Positions 41,759 to 49,960 of a stretch of DNA of 64,000 nt are shown in pieces. The number at the start of each line of letters is the position of its first letter. Within the stretch, counting starts at the first letter, position 1. The notes under the pieces are model-generated. The model ran no database searches and had not been told where the DNA came from. It saw only the letters and a program-made list of their open reading frames with translations. Origin of the DNA: Accumulibacter appositus (lineage in GTDB: Bacteria; Pseudomonadota; Gammaproteobacteria; Burkholderiales; Rhodocyclaceae); assembly GCF_035440685.1 (NCBI RefSeq), contig NZ_DAORMW010000029.1; one strand, given 5' to 3'. The translations under genes and the position numbers were made by a program.

Positions 41759-43393
41759 TCAGCGATGGCGGCGCGAAATCTCGCGTGACAGCGCGATCAG
41801 CGGCAGCAGTCCGACGACGACGATGGCCAGTGACGCAGCGGCTGCTTCCGCGAGTCGTTCGTCGGAGGCCAGCGTATAGGCTTGCGTGGCCAGGGTATCG
41901 AAATCGAAGGGGCGCATCACCAGCGTCGCCGGCAACTCCTTCATGACGTCGACGAAAACCAGCAGGCCTGCGGTGAACAGGCTGCCGCGCAGGATCGGCA
42001 GGTGCACCCGGCGCAGCGTCGCGCCCTGCCCGAGGCCGAGGCTGCGTGCGGCATCATCCATGTTCGGGGTGATCTTCGCCAGGCTGGTGCTCACCGTCTG
42101 CAAGGCGATCGCCAGGAAACGTACCAGGTAGGCGTAGATCAGCGCCGCGATACCGCCGGTGAGCAGCAGGCCGGGGTTGCCGCCGAACCAGTCCTGCCAT
42201 TGCCCGGCCAGCCAGATGTCCAGGCGGCTGACCGGGATCAGCACTCCAACGGCGATCACCGAACCGGGGACGGCGTAGCCGAGGCTGACCAGACGGTTGA
42301 GGGCGCGCGCCAGCAGTCCTCTCGACAGGCGTGCGCCGTAGGCGAGCAGCACCGCCAGCGAGACGGCGATGATTGCCGTCAGGCCGGCGAGCACAAAGCT
42401 GTTGCGCACCATGACGAAGAAGTGCTCGCCAAAGCGCGCCTCGCCGTTGGCCAGGGCCAGACGCAGCAGCAGGTAGGCCGGCAGCAGGAAACCGATCAGC
42501 AGCGGTAGCGCGCACAGCGCGCTGGCCAGCCAGCCGCGCCAGCCCGACAGTTGCTGGCCGGTGCGTGGTCGGTTGCGTGCGGTGGTGTTGTAGAAGCGCG
42601 AGCGGCCGCGCGAGAGACGTTCGATTGCCAGCAACAGCATCACGAAGCCGAGCAGCGCCGCCGCCAGTTGCGCTGCGGCAATCCGATCGCCGAGCGAGAA
42701 CCAGGCCCGATAGATGCCGGTGGTGAAGGTCTGCACGCCGAAATAGGAAACGGTCCCGTAGTCGGCGAGGGTTTCCATCAGCGCCAGCGCGGCTCCGGCG
42801 GCGACGGCGGGCCGGGCCAGCGGCAGCGAGACGCGAAAGAAACTGCGCCAGGGTCCGAGACCAAGCGTGCGCGAGGCTTCGAGCATGCCGCTGGCACGCT
42901 CGATGAAAGCCGTGCGGGTGAGCAGATAGACGTAGGGATAAAGAACGAAGACGAACATCCCGGCCGCGCCGCCCAGGCTGCGCACTTCCGGAAACCAGTA
43001 GTCGGCCTTGCTCCAGCCGAAGAACTCGCGCAAGAAGGTCTGCAGGGGGCCGACGAACTGCAGGAAGTCGGTATACACGTACGCCAGGACGTAGGCCGGC
43101 ATGGCCAGCGGCAAGACCAATGCCCACTCGAAGAGGCGCCGGCCGGGAAATGAATGCATTGTCGTCAGCCAGGCCGTGCCGACGCCAACGACGACCACAC
43201 CCACCCCGACGGTCAGGCATAGCAGCAGGGTGTTGGCGACGTAATCCGGCAGCACGGTGGCCGCCAGATGCGACCAGGTCGCGCCGGTACCGCCGCTGAG
43301 GAGCTTGGTCAGCACGCTGGCCACCGGCAGGCCGACCAGGGCGGCAACGGTGACAGAAACGACGAGCAGGGGGTTGAGCGGTGAGCGGATCAT
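41759..43393 (-). CDS. fbpB: Fe(III) ABC transporter permease
   Basis: This 544-residue inner-membrane permease has two fused ABC-permease halves, each with an EAA-type loop (ASRTLGLGPWRSFFRVSLPLARP in the first, AARSLGLGQGATLRRVHLPILRG in the second). Double-length permeases of this kind belong to FbpB/FutB iron importers. A Fur-like box lies just upstream at 43405-43423 in the divergent promoter shared with fbpC. Confidence 0.93.
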   Translation of the reverse strand: MIRSPLNPLLVVSVTVAALVGLPVASVLTKLLSGGTGATWSHLAATVLPDYVANTLLLCLTVGVGVVVVGVGTAWLTTMHSFPGRRLFEWALVLPLAMPAYVLAYVYTDFLQFVGPLQTFLREFFGWSKADYWFPEVRSLGGAAGMFVFVLYPYVYLLTRTAFIERASGMLEASRTLGLGPWRSFFRVSLPLARPAVAAGAALALMETLADYGTVSYFGVQTFTTGIYRAWFSLGDRIAAAQLAAALLGFVMLLLAIERLSRGRSRFYNTTARNRPRTGQQLSGWRGWLASALCALPLLIGFLLPAYLLLRLALANGEARFGEHFFVMVRNSFVLAGLTAIIAVSLAVLLAYGARLSRGLLARALNRLVSLGYAVPGSVIAVGVLIPVSRLDIWLAGQWQDWFGGNPGLLLTGGIAALIYAYLVRFLAIALQTVSTSLAKITPNMDDAARSLGLGQGATLRRVHLPILRGSLFTAGLLVFVDVMKELPATLVMRPFDFDTLATQAYTLASDERLAEAAAASLAIVVVGLLPLIALSREISRRHR

Positions 43394-43404
43394 GATTCAA
43401 GCGC

Positions 43405-43423
43405 GTAAATGAGAATTATAATT
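43405..43423. promoter_or_regulatory. fur box: Fur box between fbpB and fbpC
   Basis: GTAAATGAGAATTATAATT matches the 19-bp Fur consensus at 13 positions and is AT-rich against high-GC flanks. It lies 12 bp from the fbpB start and could also control fbpC. Confidence 0.65.
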
Positions 43424-43614
43424 GACAAGTTGCCGCTGCCGGCTGGCCGCGCGGAGGTTTGCCCCCAGGCAGGCATCGGCAAGCGGCGGGCAGAGCACAC
43501 GCAGCCAAGCATCCACCGACCCACCGCCGTCGCGATCCAGCCAAGACTCACCCAGCTTTCGCCGAATCCTCAGCTACTTCCCACCCACTACCACCCACAC
43601 TTCAGCAGGCTTCG

Positions 43615-44724
43615 ATGGCCCATCTCGAACTCGAAGGAATCGTCCAGCGCTACGGCTCGCATACCGTCGTCGATGGCGTCGGCTTCAGTGTCGAAACGGG
43701 CACCATCGCCTGCCTGCTCGGCCCCTCGGGTTGCGGAAAAACGACGCTGCTGCGCTGCATCGCCGGCTTTGAAGCGATCGCCGCCGGCGAAATCCGCGTG
43801 CAGGGCAGGGCCGTCAGCCGCAGCGGCTGGCGCTTGCCGCCCGAGAAGCGCGAGATCGGCATGGTCTTTCAGGATTACGCGCTGTTTCCGCATCTGACGG
43901 TGGCGGCCAACGTCGGCTTTGGTCTTGCTGCGCTGGCCGGCGAGCAGCGCAAGGAGCGTGTCAGCGAGCTCCTGGCGACGGTCGGCCTCGATGGTCAGGG
44001 CGGCAAGTACCCGCATGAGCTGTCCGGGGGGCAGCAGCAGCGTGTGGCGCTGGCCCGCGCGCTGGCGCCGCAACCGCAATTGTTGCTCCTCGACGAGCCT
44101 TTCTCCAATCTCGACGTCGGTCTGCGCGAGCGCCTGTCGCTCGAAGTGCGCGATGTGCTCAAGCGCCAGAATATCACCGCCGTGCTGGTCACCCACGATC
44201 AGCACGAAGCCTTTGCCATGGCCGACGAAGTCGGCGTCATGGCCGGCGGCATCATTCAGCAATGGGATAGTCCGTATCGCCTGTACCATCAGCCGGTCAA
44301 CCGCTTTGTCGCCGATTTCGTCGGGCAGGGCGTGTTCATGGCCGGCATCGTCATCGATGAGCGCCGGGTGCAGGTCGAACTCGGCGTTCTTGAATCGCGT
44401 CTGCCGCTCGAATGCAGCCAAGGTTGCGGCACCTGTGGCAAGGGTTGCGGCGTCGAAGTGCTGCTGCGTCCCGATGACATCGTTCACGACGATCGCAGCA
44501 AGATGCTCGCCGAAGTCCGGCTCAAGGCTTTTCGTGGCGCGGAAATTCTCTATACCCTGAAGCTGGCCAGTGGTGTCGAAGTCCTGTCGCTGGTTCCCTC
44601 GCATCACGACCACGCCATTGGCGAGCAAATCGGCATCCGCCTCGACGTCGATCACGTCGTTGCCTTCAAGGCGCCGATCCACAGTTTCGCGCCCATCGCG
44701 CAGGGCATCCAGTTCCACCGATGA
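43615..44724 (+). CDS. fbpC: Fe(III) ABC transporter ATPase with a C-terminal Cys motif
   Basis: This 369-residue ABC ATPase has Walker A GPSGCGKT (36-43), signature LSGGQ (136-140), Walker B LLLLDEP (156-162) and switch His in VTHDQHEA. The C-terminal regulatory domain contains four close cysteines, C267, C271, C274 and C278 (CSQGCGTCGKGC), which could bind a metal or Fe-S cluster and sense iron or redox state (inference). The ATG at 43615 begins the conserved ATPase fold; upstream in-frame sequence is His/Pro-rich and spans the promoter. Its stop overlaps the start of aat. Confidence 0.92.
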   Translation: MAHLELEGIVQRYGSHTVVDGVGFSVETGTIACLLGPSGCGKTTLLRCIAGFEAIAAGEIRVQGRAVSRSGWRLPPEKREIGMVFQDYALFPHLTVAANVGFGLAALAGEQRKERVSELLATVGLDGQGGKYPHELSGGQQQRVALARALAPQPQLLLLDEPFSNLDVGLRERLSLEVRDVLKRQNITAVLVTHDQHEAFAMADEVGVMAGGIIQQWDSPYRLYHQPVNRFVADFVGQGVFMAGIVIDERRVQVELGVLESRLPLECSQGCGTCGKGCGVEVLLRPDDIVHDDRSKMLAEVRLKAFRGAEILYTLKLASGVEVLSLVPSHHDHAIGEQIGIRLDVDHVVAFKAPIHSFAPIAQGIQFHR

Positions 44725-45428
44725 TTCCCTGGCTCGAAGGCAAAGCTCCCTTTCCGCCACTGGAACTGGCGCTGCACGAGCCCAACGGCCTGCTCTGTGC
44801 GGGCGGCGACCTGTCACCGCAACGGCTGCTCAACGCCTACCAGCACGGCATTTTCCCCTGGTACGCTAGCGGCGAACCGATCCTCTGGTGGAGTCCGGAT
44901 CCGCGCATGGTCCTTGATCCTGCCGACTTCCGCATCTCGCGCTCCCTGCGCCGCCGCCTGCGGGCCGGCCGCTACCAGGTGAAACTGGACAGCGACTTCC
45001 CGGCGGTCATCCGCGCCTGCGCCGAAGCGCCACGCGAAGGGCAGGACGGGACCTGGATTTCTCGTGAGATGCAGCACGCCTACTGGCAGTTGGCGCAACT
45101 CGGTTTCGCGCACTCGGTCGAGACCTGGAGCGATGGCCAGCTGGTGGGAGGCCTGTACGGCATGGCCATCGGGCGCATGTTTTACGGAGAATCGATGTTC
45201 GCGCTGACCACCGATGCCTCGAAGATCGCCGCTGCACACCTCGCCCGTTTCCTTGAGAGTGAGGGATACGGCATGATCGATTGCCAGATGAAAACCGCGC
45301 ATTTGGCCTCTCTCGGCGCGCGTGAAATCCCGCGTGCTGATTTCATGGACCGTTTGCGCGCGCTGGTCGCCGTGCCCTGGCAGCCCGGTCGATGGCCGGC
45401 CGACGGCGCCAGCCAGGCCTGGAGCTAG
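44721..45428 (+). CDS. aat: Leucyl/phenylalanyl-tRNA-protein transferase
   Basis: The protein has 235 residues. Signatures are YQHGIFPWYASGEPILWWSPDPRMV (GIFPW core), GTWISREMQHAYWQLAQLGFAHSVE and GESMFALTTDASKIAAAHL. It adds Leu or Phe from aminoacyl-tRNA to N-terminal Arg/Lys of proteins, marking them for ClpAP. It overlaps fbpC by ATGA and is followed by bpt, a common betaproteobacterial pairing. Confidence 0.96.
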   Translation: MIPWLEGKAPFPPLELALHEPNGLLCAGGDLSPQRLLNAYQHGIFPWYASGEPILWWSPDPRMVLDPADFRISRSLRRRLRAGRYQVKLDSDFPAVIRACAEAPREGQDGTWISREMQHAYWQLAQLGFAHSVETWSDGQLVGGLYGMAIGRMFYGESMFALTTDASKIAAAHLARFLESEGYGMIDCQMKTAHLASLGAREIPRADFMDRLRALVAVPWQPGRWPADGASQAWS

Positions 45429-45432
45429 CTAC

Positions 45433-46182
45433 ATGGCGCGCCTCAATGACTCCGAGCTGCCGTTCTCACTGCTCCAGTTTTACTCGACAGCGCCTTACAC
45501 CTGCAGCTACCTGGCGGGTGAGCGGGCGCGTTCGCAGGTCGCCGCACCCAGCCATCTGATCAGCACCGAGGTTTACGGCGAACTCGTGCGCAGCGGCTTT
45601 CGCCGTAGCGGACTGTTTACCTACCGGCCGAAATGCGACCACTGTCAGGCCTGCATCCCGGTACGCATTCCGGTCGAGCTGTTCCAGCCCAACCGAAGCC
45701 AGCGGCGTAGTGTGCGCATGCACGCGCGCTTGCAGGCGCGCGAGTTGCCGCTGCGCTTCAATGAGCAGCACTATCAGCTCTATCTGCGTTACCAGGCGGC
45801 GCGCCACGCCGGCGGTGGCATGGATGAGGACAGCCATGACCAGTATGCGCATTTCCTGCTGCAGAGCCGTGTCGACACGCGTCTGATCGAATTCACCGAC
45901 AACGGCATCCTGCGCATGGTGAGCATCCTGGATGTGCTCAACGACGGTCTTTCGTCCGTCTACACCTTTTACGATCCGGATATCTCCGCGGCCAGTTTCG
46001 GCACCTACAACATCGTCTGGCAGATCAGCCAGTGTGCGGCCAACAGGCTTCCTTATCTGTACCTTGGTTACTGGATCCGTGACAGCCGGAAAATGGCCTA
46101 CAAGGCCAACTTCAAGTCCATCGAAGGCTTGTTCGACCGGCAGTGGGTTGATCTGCACGCGCACCTGGGAGCGGGGGCTTAG
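45433..46182 (+). CDS. bpt: Aspartate/glutamate leucyltransferase (arginyl-transferase-like)
   Basis: This 249-residue member of the bacterial Ate1-like (Bpt) family has the N-terminal CSYLAGERARSQV, the CDHCQACIPVRIPV cysteine region and the C-terminal YLYLGYWIRDSRKMAYKANF motif. It transfers Leu to N-terminal Asp/Glu, extending the N-end rule begun by Aat. It starts 4 bp after aat. Confidence 0.95.
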   Translation: MARLNDSELPFSLLQFYSTAPYTCSYLAGERARSQVAAPSHLISTEVYGELVRSGFRRSGLFTYRPKCDHCQACIPVRIPVELFQPNRSQRRSVRMHARLQARELPLRFNEQHYQLYLRYQAARHAGGGMDEDSHDQYAHFLLQSRVDTRLIEFTDNGILRMVSILDVLNDGLSSVYTFYDPDISAASFGTYNIVWQISQCAANRLPYLYLGYWIRDSRKMAYKANFKSIEGLFDRQWVDLHAHLGAGA

Positions 46183-46315
46183 TCGGGCGCGCTGTTCCGA
46201 TATGACGCGCGCTTGCGCTTTCTGCTCCGCTGCTCATCATCCATTTCCCGCAAGAAGAGAACTGCTGCCGCGCGTGTCCGTCGAGCAGCCTTTGCTGAGC
46301 CCTCGCGCCGGATGT

Positions 46316-48013
46316 TCAGGCTGAGAAGACGCTTGCCGCTTCACTGCTGGGCGTGTCGTCGGTGGCGAGCACCTCGAACAAGGTCGCCATTCCCTTCGCC
46401 GCGTGCTCAAGGGCTTTCGCGTCCTGCTCGCTGACACTGCCAGGGGCTGCCTGGATGCGTTGCGAGATGTCGAGAACGCGCTCGCCATGCTGCAGCAGGC
46501 GGGCGCGGATGCCGTTGAGCAGCTGCAGTTTGGCGATTCCGGCGGCGCGCAGATCGCGCATCGCTTCGTCCTTTTCTTCATCGCTGCTGGCGCTGGCCAG
46601 CTCGCGCCGCGCATTGACCTCGGCCATCGATTCCTTCCACCAGCGCATGAAGGTCGCCCGGTGGTCGACCAGTGAGTTCAGTGATTCCCCCATGGCGTTG
46701 ATTTCGTTGCGTCCGCCGCTGACCGTCGGGACGCGGCGCGTCGGGCTGCCGTAGGCCAGGTCGTCGAGCAGCCCGGCCATCAGCCGAACGCGGTGCACGA
46801 TACGCAGGGTGATCACCACCGCCAGGAGTGCGCCGAGAACGATGGCGCAAGCGACGACGATCAGGCTGAGCCGGCTGCGGGCTTCCGACGACTCGGTGAT
46901 TTCCGCAACGCGGCTGGCCATCATCTGATTGGCCTGGTCTACGTTCTTCTTGACCAGTGGCGCGACCAGATCGGCGGCGGCACTCATCTCGCGGCTCAGC
47001 GTGCCGATGCTGTTGCTTTGCTCGACGAGGGCCAGGAAGTCCTGCTGATAGTCGTGCAGCAGGCCGAACAGTAGTGACTTATCGGCATCGGCGATCAGGG
47101 AGCTGGCAATTTGCGCGCGAATGGCGTCGGCAAGGGCGACGACCATCGGCGGGTAGGAGTCATCGCCTCGCAGCAGGAAGTCCTTCTCTCGCCGCCTGAG
47201 CTGCAGGACGCTGGCTTCCAGCTCGGCGACGTGATAGGCATTGAGGATGGCTTCGATACGGTGCGCCGCATCACGGAAAGGGCCCTTGCCGCCGCTGATG
47301 TTGCCGCCCTTGAGCGCTTTCTCCGCGTAGGGCTCGAAGCTCGTCGCGTATACCGTCAGCTCGGCCAGCAGTTCCTGGCGGACCGCCTCCTGAAGCGCCG
47401 ACGTCTCCAGCAGCTGGCGAAACTCGGCGATCAGCCGGCGGACCAGGTCGCGGTAGGCTGAGTCCTGGCGCAAGGCCAGATCCTTCTCGCTGCGGCGAAT
47501 CTGCAGTAGTTGGGTGTATAGGCGGTCGACGTTGTAGTTGGCCGCAAGCGCCTGCAGGCGATGGACTTTATCGCGGAAAGCGCCTTGCAGCCCCGAGTCT
47601 TCGTCGAGCCCCATGATTCGCCAGGCGTCGGCAACGGCGTGGAAACGCTCCTCATAGGTGCTCAGCAGATCCTGCAGGGCTGCTGCGGTCTGCCGCGAGT
47701 CCTGGTCGACCGCGGCCAGTGCCGCCACTTTGTCGTGCAATGTCTGCAAGCGTTTGTCGGTTTCTTCGGCGAAGGCTTCCTGGTGCTCGATGAGGAAGCG
47801 TTTTTCGGCGTCACGTACGGCTGCCAGCTCGATCTCGATCTCCAGCGCCAGCGACTTCCTCACTTCGAAAACCTGCAGTTGCCGGTAGTCGCCGAGCACC
47901 GTAGCCAGGGTCTGATGATAGTGCCAGACGACGCCGATAAAGAGCAGGCCGACGAGGGTGAAGCCGAGGCCGATTTTTTCACCAATGCGTAGTCTGCTGA
48001 AGAACTTGTCCAC
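46316..48013 (-). CDS. HBM-like membrane sensor with HAMP-type region but no output domain
   Basis: The protein has 565 residues with membrane helices at about 12-32 and 396-416. Between them is a long helical periplasmic domain in which two related motifs recur (LLQIRRSEKDLALRQD and VLQLRRREKDFLLRGD), the pattern of helical bimodular (HBM) sensors of chemoreceptors and kinases. After helix 2 there is a short HAMP-like and coiled-coil region of about 150 residues, but no methyl-accepting, kinase or GGDEF domain. It may act through a partner. The GTG at 48013 is chosen for the AAGGAGG just upstream; an ATG at 48064 would add 17 polar residues. Confidence 0.8.
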   Translation of the reverse strand: MDKFFSRLRIGEKIGLGFTLVGLLFIGVVWHYHQTLATVLGDYRQLQVFEVRKSLALEIEIELAAVRDAEKRFLIEHQEAFAEETDKRLQTLHDKVAALAAVDQDSRQTAAALQDLLSTYEERFHAVADAWRIMGLDEDSGLQGAFRDKVHRLQALAANYNVDRLYTQLLQIRRSEKDLALRQDSAYRDLVRRLIAEFRQLLETSALQEAVRQELLAELTVYATSFEPYAEKALKGGNISGGKGPFRDAAHRIEAILNAYHVAELEASVLQLRRREKDFLLRGDDSYPPMVVALADAIRAQIASSLIADADKSLLFGLLHDYQQDFLALVEQSNSIGTLSREMSAAADLVAPLVKKNVDQANQMMASRVAEITESSEARSRLSLIVVACAIVLGALLAVVITLRIVHRVRLMAGLLDDLAYGSPTRRVPTVSGGRNEINAMGESLNSLVDHRATFMRWWKESMAEVNARRELASASSDEEKDEAMRDLRAAGIAKLQLLNGIRARLLQHGERVLDISQRIQAAPGSVSEQDAKALEHAAKGMATLFEVLATDDTPSSEAASVFSA

Positions 48014-48264
48014 CTCTGCCTCCTTTGCTTTATCTCCAGACCCGTCGCGGCAGTCAGTGCGCAAGCGCTCCGTCCGCTGGTCGGTTCTGGTGCGGCCGGG
48101 TGGCTGCTGGTACGTGCTGGGCGCGCAAGCGCTAGATGGTAGGTCGTGTATGTGTCGAAAGCATGACGGTCGGCCTTGCCGCGCGCGGCGCAGGCAAGCC
48201 GTGACCGCCTTGGCGAGGCCGCCGAGATCGCGGCCCTATCGGAAAAATGGTGTTATATTCGTCA

Positions 48265-48932
48265 CTAAGGGTGATGACACGAAGGGATACCCCAGATCAT
48301 GAAATTCATGACCGCCGCCTCCACTTGCAGTGCGCATTCCGGCTTGCACGCCGGACTCGTTCGACGGGCAGGAGGCATGCTCCCTGAATTCCCCGTCTCC
48401 ACTTGCAGTGCGCATTCCGGCTTGCACGCCGGAACCGTTCGACGGGCAGGGAGCATGCTCCCTGAATTCCCCGTCTCCACTTGCAGTGCGCATTCCGGCT
48501 TGCACGCCGGAACCGTTCGACGGGCAGGGAGCATGCTCCCTGAATTCCCCGTCTCCACTTGCAGTGCGCATTCCGGCTTGCACGCCGGAACCGTTCGACG
48601 GGCAGGGAGCATGCTCCCTGAATTCCCCGTCTCCACTTGCAGTGCGCATTCCGGCTTGCACGCCGGAACCGTTCGACGGGCAGGGAGCATGCTCCCTGAA
48701 TTCCCCGTCTCCACTTGCAGTGCGCATTCCGGCTTGCACGCCGGAACCGTTCGACGGGCAGGGAGCATGCTCCCTGAATTCCCCGTCTCCACTTGCAGTG
48801 CGCATTCCGGCTTGCACGCCGGAACCGTTCGACGGGCAGGGAGCATGCTCCCTGAATTCCCCGTCTCACCCCCCGGCCCTTCTCGCGCCGAGGTGAGGAA
48901 GGAGTTTCGTGAGTCGCATGCGCGACTTCCAC
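48265..48932 (-). repeat. Dispersed three-hairpin repeat, copy 4 (expanded form, minus orientation)
   Basis: The ends match copy 1 in reverse: a GTCATCACCC-type terminal arm at 48265-48310 and the GCGACTTCCAC/GTGAGTCGC hairpin at 48907-48932. Between them lies a tandem array of seven 78-bp modules. It is the largest member of the family here (668 bp). Confidence 0.85.
48321..48866. repeat. Tandem array of seven 78-bp modules
   Basis: Copies start at 48321, 48399, 48477, 48555, 48633, 48711 and 48789. Copies 2-7 look identical; copy 1 differs at several bases. Each module contains a perfect 14-bp palindrome GGGAGCATGCTCCC and a TTCCGGC...GCCGGAA hairpin. Because 78 is a multiple of three, long reading frames stay open on both strands, but their repeated translations look like artefacts. 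Confidence 0.95.
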
Positions 48933-48954
48933 GGTAAGAAGCCGAGGAGTGGCG

Positions 48955-49461
48955 ATGGATCCGGGCATCGTTTACACCAAAACGTCCAAGGGACTCGACG
49001 AGATCAGATGGCGTCGGCACAAGCTGCCGGCCCGCTTGCGGGCGCTGTTGATTACCATTGACGGGAAGTCCACCGCCGCGGCGCTGGTTCGCCGCTTCTC
49101 CTCTCCGGCACAGGCCGCGACCGGCATTGCCGGCCTGCTCGCTTGCGGTTTCATCGAGGTCGCCGCGACGGCGGCCGGCGACTCATCGGCAGATCCGATC
49201 GTGTCCGCGCGGCAGTTCATGCGCAACAGCCTGCTCGCCGCCATGGGATCGGACGCGGATTACTTCAGCGCCAGCCTAGACGCAGCGCGCAGCCTCGAAG
49301 ATATCGCTGAACTGGCGTCAGAATTCCTGGATGTCGTGCGTGCAGGTGGCGATGGTAATGCCGCCAATGCCTTCATCGCCGGGCTGCGGAATTTCGGCAT
49401 CGTCCAGGACGCCGGCCGGCTTTCGCCGGACGAGTCGCCTGCGCCAAAAGGCGGCGCCTGA
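48955..49461 (+). CDS. Uncharacterised protein with winged-helix-like N-terminus
   Basis: The soluble protein has 168 residues. The first 70 residues (KTSKGLDEIRWRRHKLPARL, LLITIDGKSTAAALVRRF, GLLACGFIEV) resemble a small winged-helix or PatZ-like N-terminal module seen before other domains in betaproteobacterial regulators. The rest is helical and unassigned. GAGGAG lies 5 nt before the ATG at 48955, and the repeat array ends only 22 bp upstream, so its promoter must lie in or beyond the repeat. Confidence 0.7.
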   Translation: MDPGIVYTKTSKGLDEIRWRRHKLPARLRALLITIDGKSTAAALVRRFSSPAQAATGIAGLLACGFIEVAATAAGDSSADPIVSARQFMRNSLLAAMGSDADYFSASLDAARSLEDIAELASEFLDVVRAGGDGNAANAFIAGLRNFGIVQDAGRLSPDESPAPKGGA

Positions 49462-49636
49462 AGGCGCAGTGGGTGCTGGTCGGATTTCCGCACCTACCGG
49501 CGTCGTCTCTGCAGGGGCTTGCGCCGGCTTCCGCAAGCGGTGCGTGACGCGCGTCTCTGCACTTCCGCACTCCCACACTCCTGGCCGTCACGCCGCCAGA
49601 CTAGGCGCGATACTCCCGCGGCTTCTTACGCTGCGA

Positions 49637-49768
49637 GGCGGGGGATTCAGGGAGCATGCTCCCTGCCCGGCGAACGATTCCGGCGTGTAAGCCGGAATGC
49701 CCACGCTAAAAAAGGGAAACGGTCATGACTTTCATGATCCAGTGCATCTCGTCATGTCACGAACGTTA
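49637..49768 (+). repeat. Dispersed repeat, copy 5 (module plus terminal hairpin, 5' end missing)
   Basis: One 78-bp-type module (GGGAGCATGCTCCC, ATTCCGGCGTGTAAGCCGGAAT) is followed by the ACGGTCATGACTTTCATGAT arm and a decayed GTCATGTCACGAACGTTA end. The GTGAAAGTCGC hairpin is absent. The last three bases are the stop codon of the neighbouring small gene. Confidence 0.8.
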
Positions 49769-49960
49769 ATAATGCCGCCGAACGGTGCGCCGTGCGACGC
49801 CGGCGTAGCTCACTGGCGTGAGAGGTCTGCCGACGATGGCTTCGGCGCTCGGGACGACGCCATGAATCCCCGGAATGGCTAGCTGTTCGCCAACTTCAGA
49901 TCCGAGAACAACGATCGCCGTGGCCATCACGAAAAATGCAACTGGTTTCAGCCTGCTCAT
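49766..49960 (-). CDS. 64-residue exported small protein
   Basis: It starts MSRLKPVAFFVMATAIVVLG, a signal-peptide-like segment, and ends with GRPLTPVSYAGVARRTVRRHY, a Pro/Arg-rich tail resembling tails of small exported proteins of unknown function. Its ATG overlaps the stop of the DUF2092 gene (ATGA), which supports it as a real gene. The stop codon is contributed by the end of repeat copy 5. Confidence 0.65.
   Translation of the reverse strand: MSRLKPVAFFVMATAIVVLGSEVGEQLAIPGIHGVVPSAEAIVGRPLTPVSYAGVARRTVRRHY

Noticed and set aside
43459..43614. 52-residue N-terminal extension of fbpC
   Set aside because: It is His/Pro-rich and lies in the divergent promoter; the ATPase fold begins at 43615.
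48321..48866. CRISPR array
   Set aside because: Units are directly adjacent with no unique spacers, are 78 bp long, and no cas gene is near.
48236..49020. Long reading frames on both strands across the 48.3-48.9 kb array
   Set aside because: The 78-bp period keeps three frames open on both strands; the translations are pure repeats without any family resemblance, and frame openness follows from the period.
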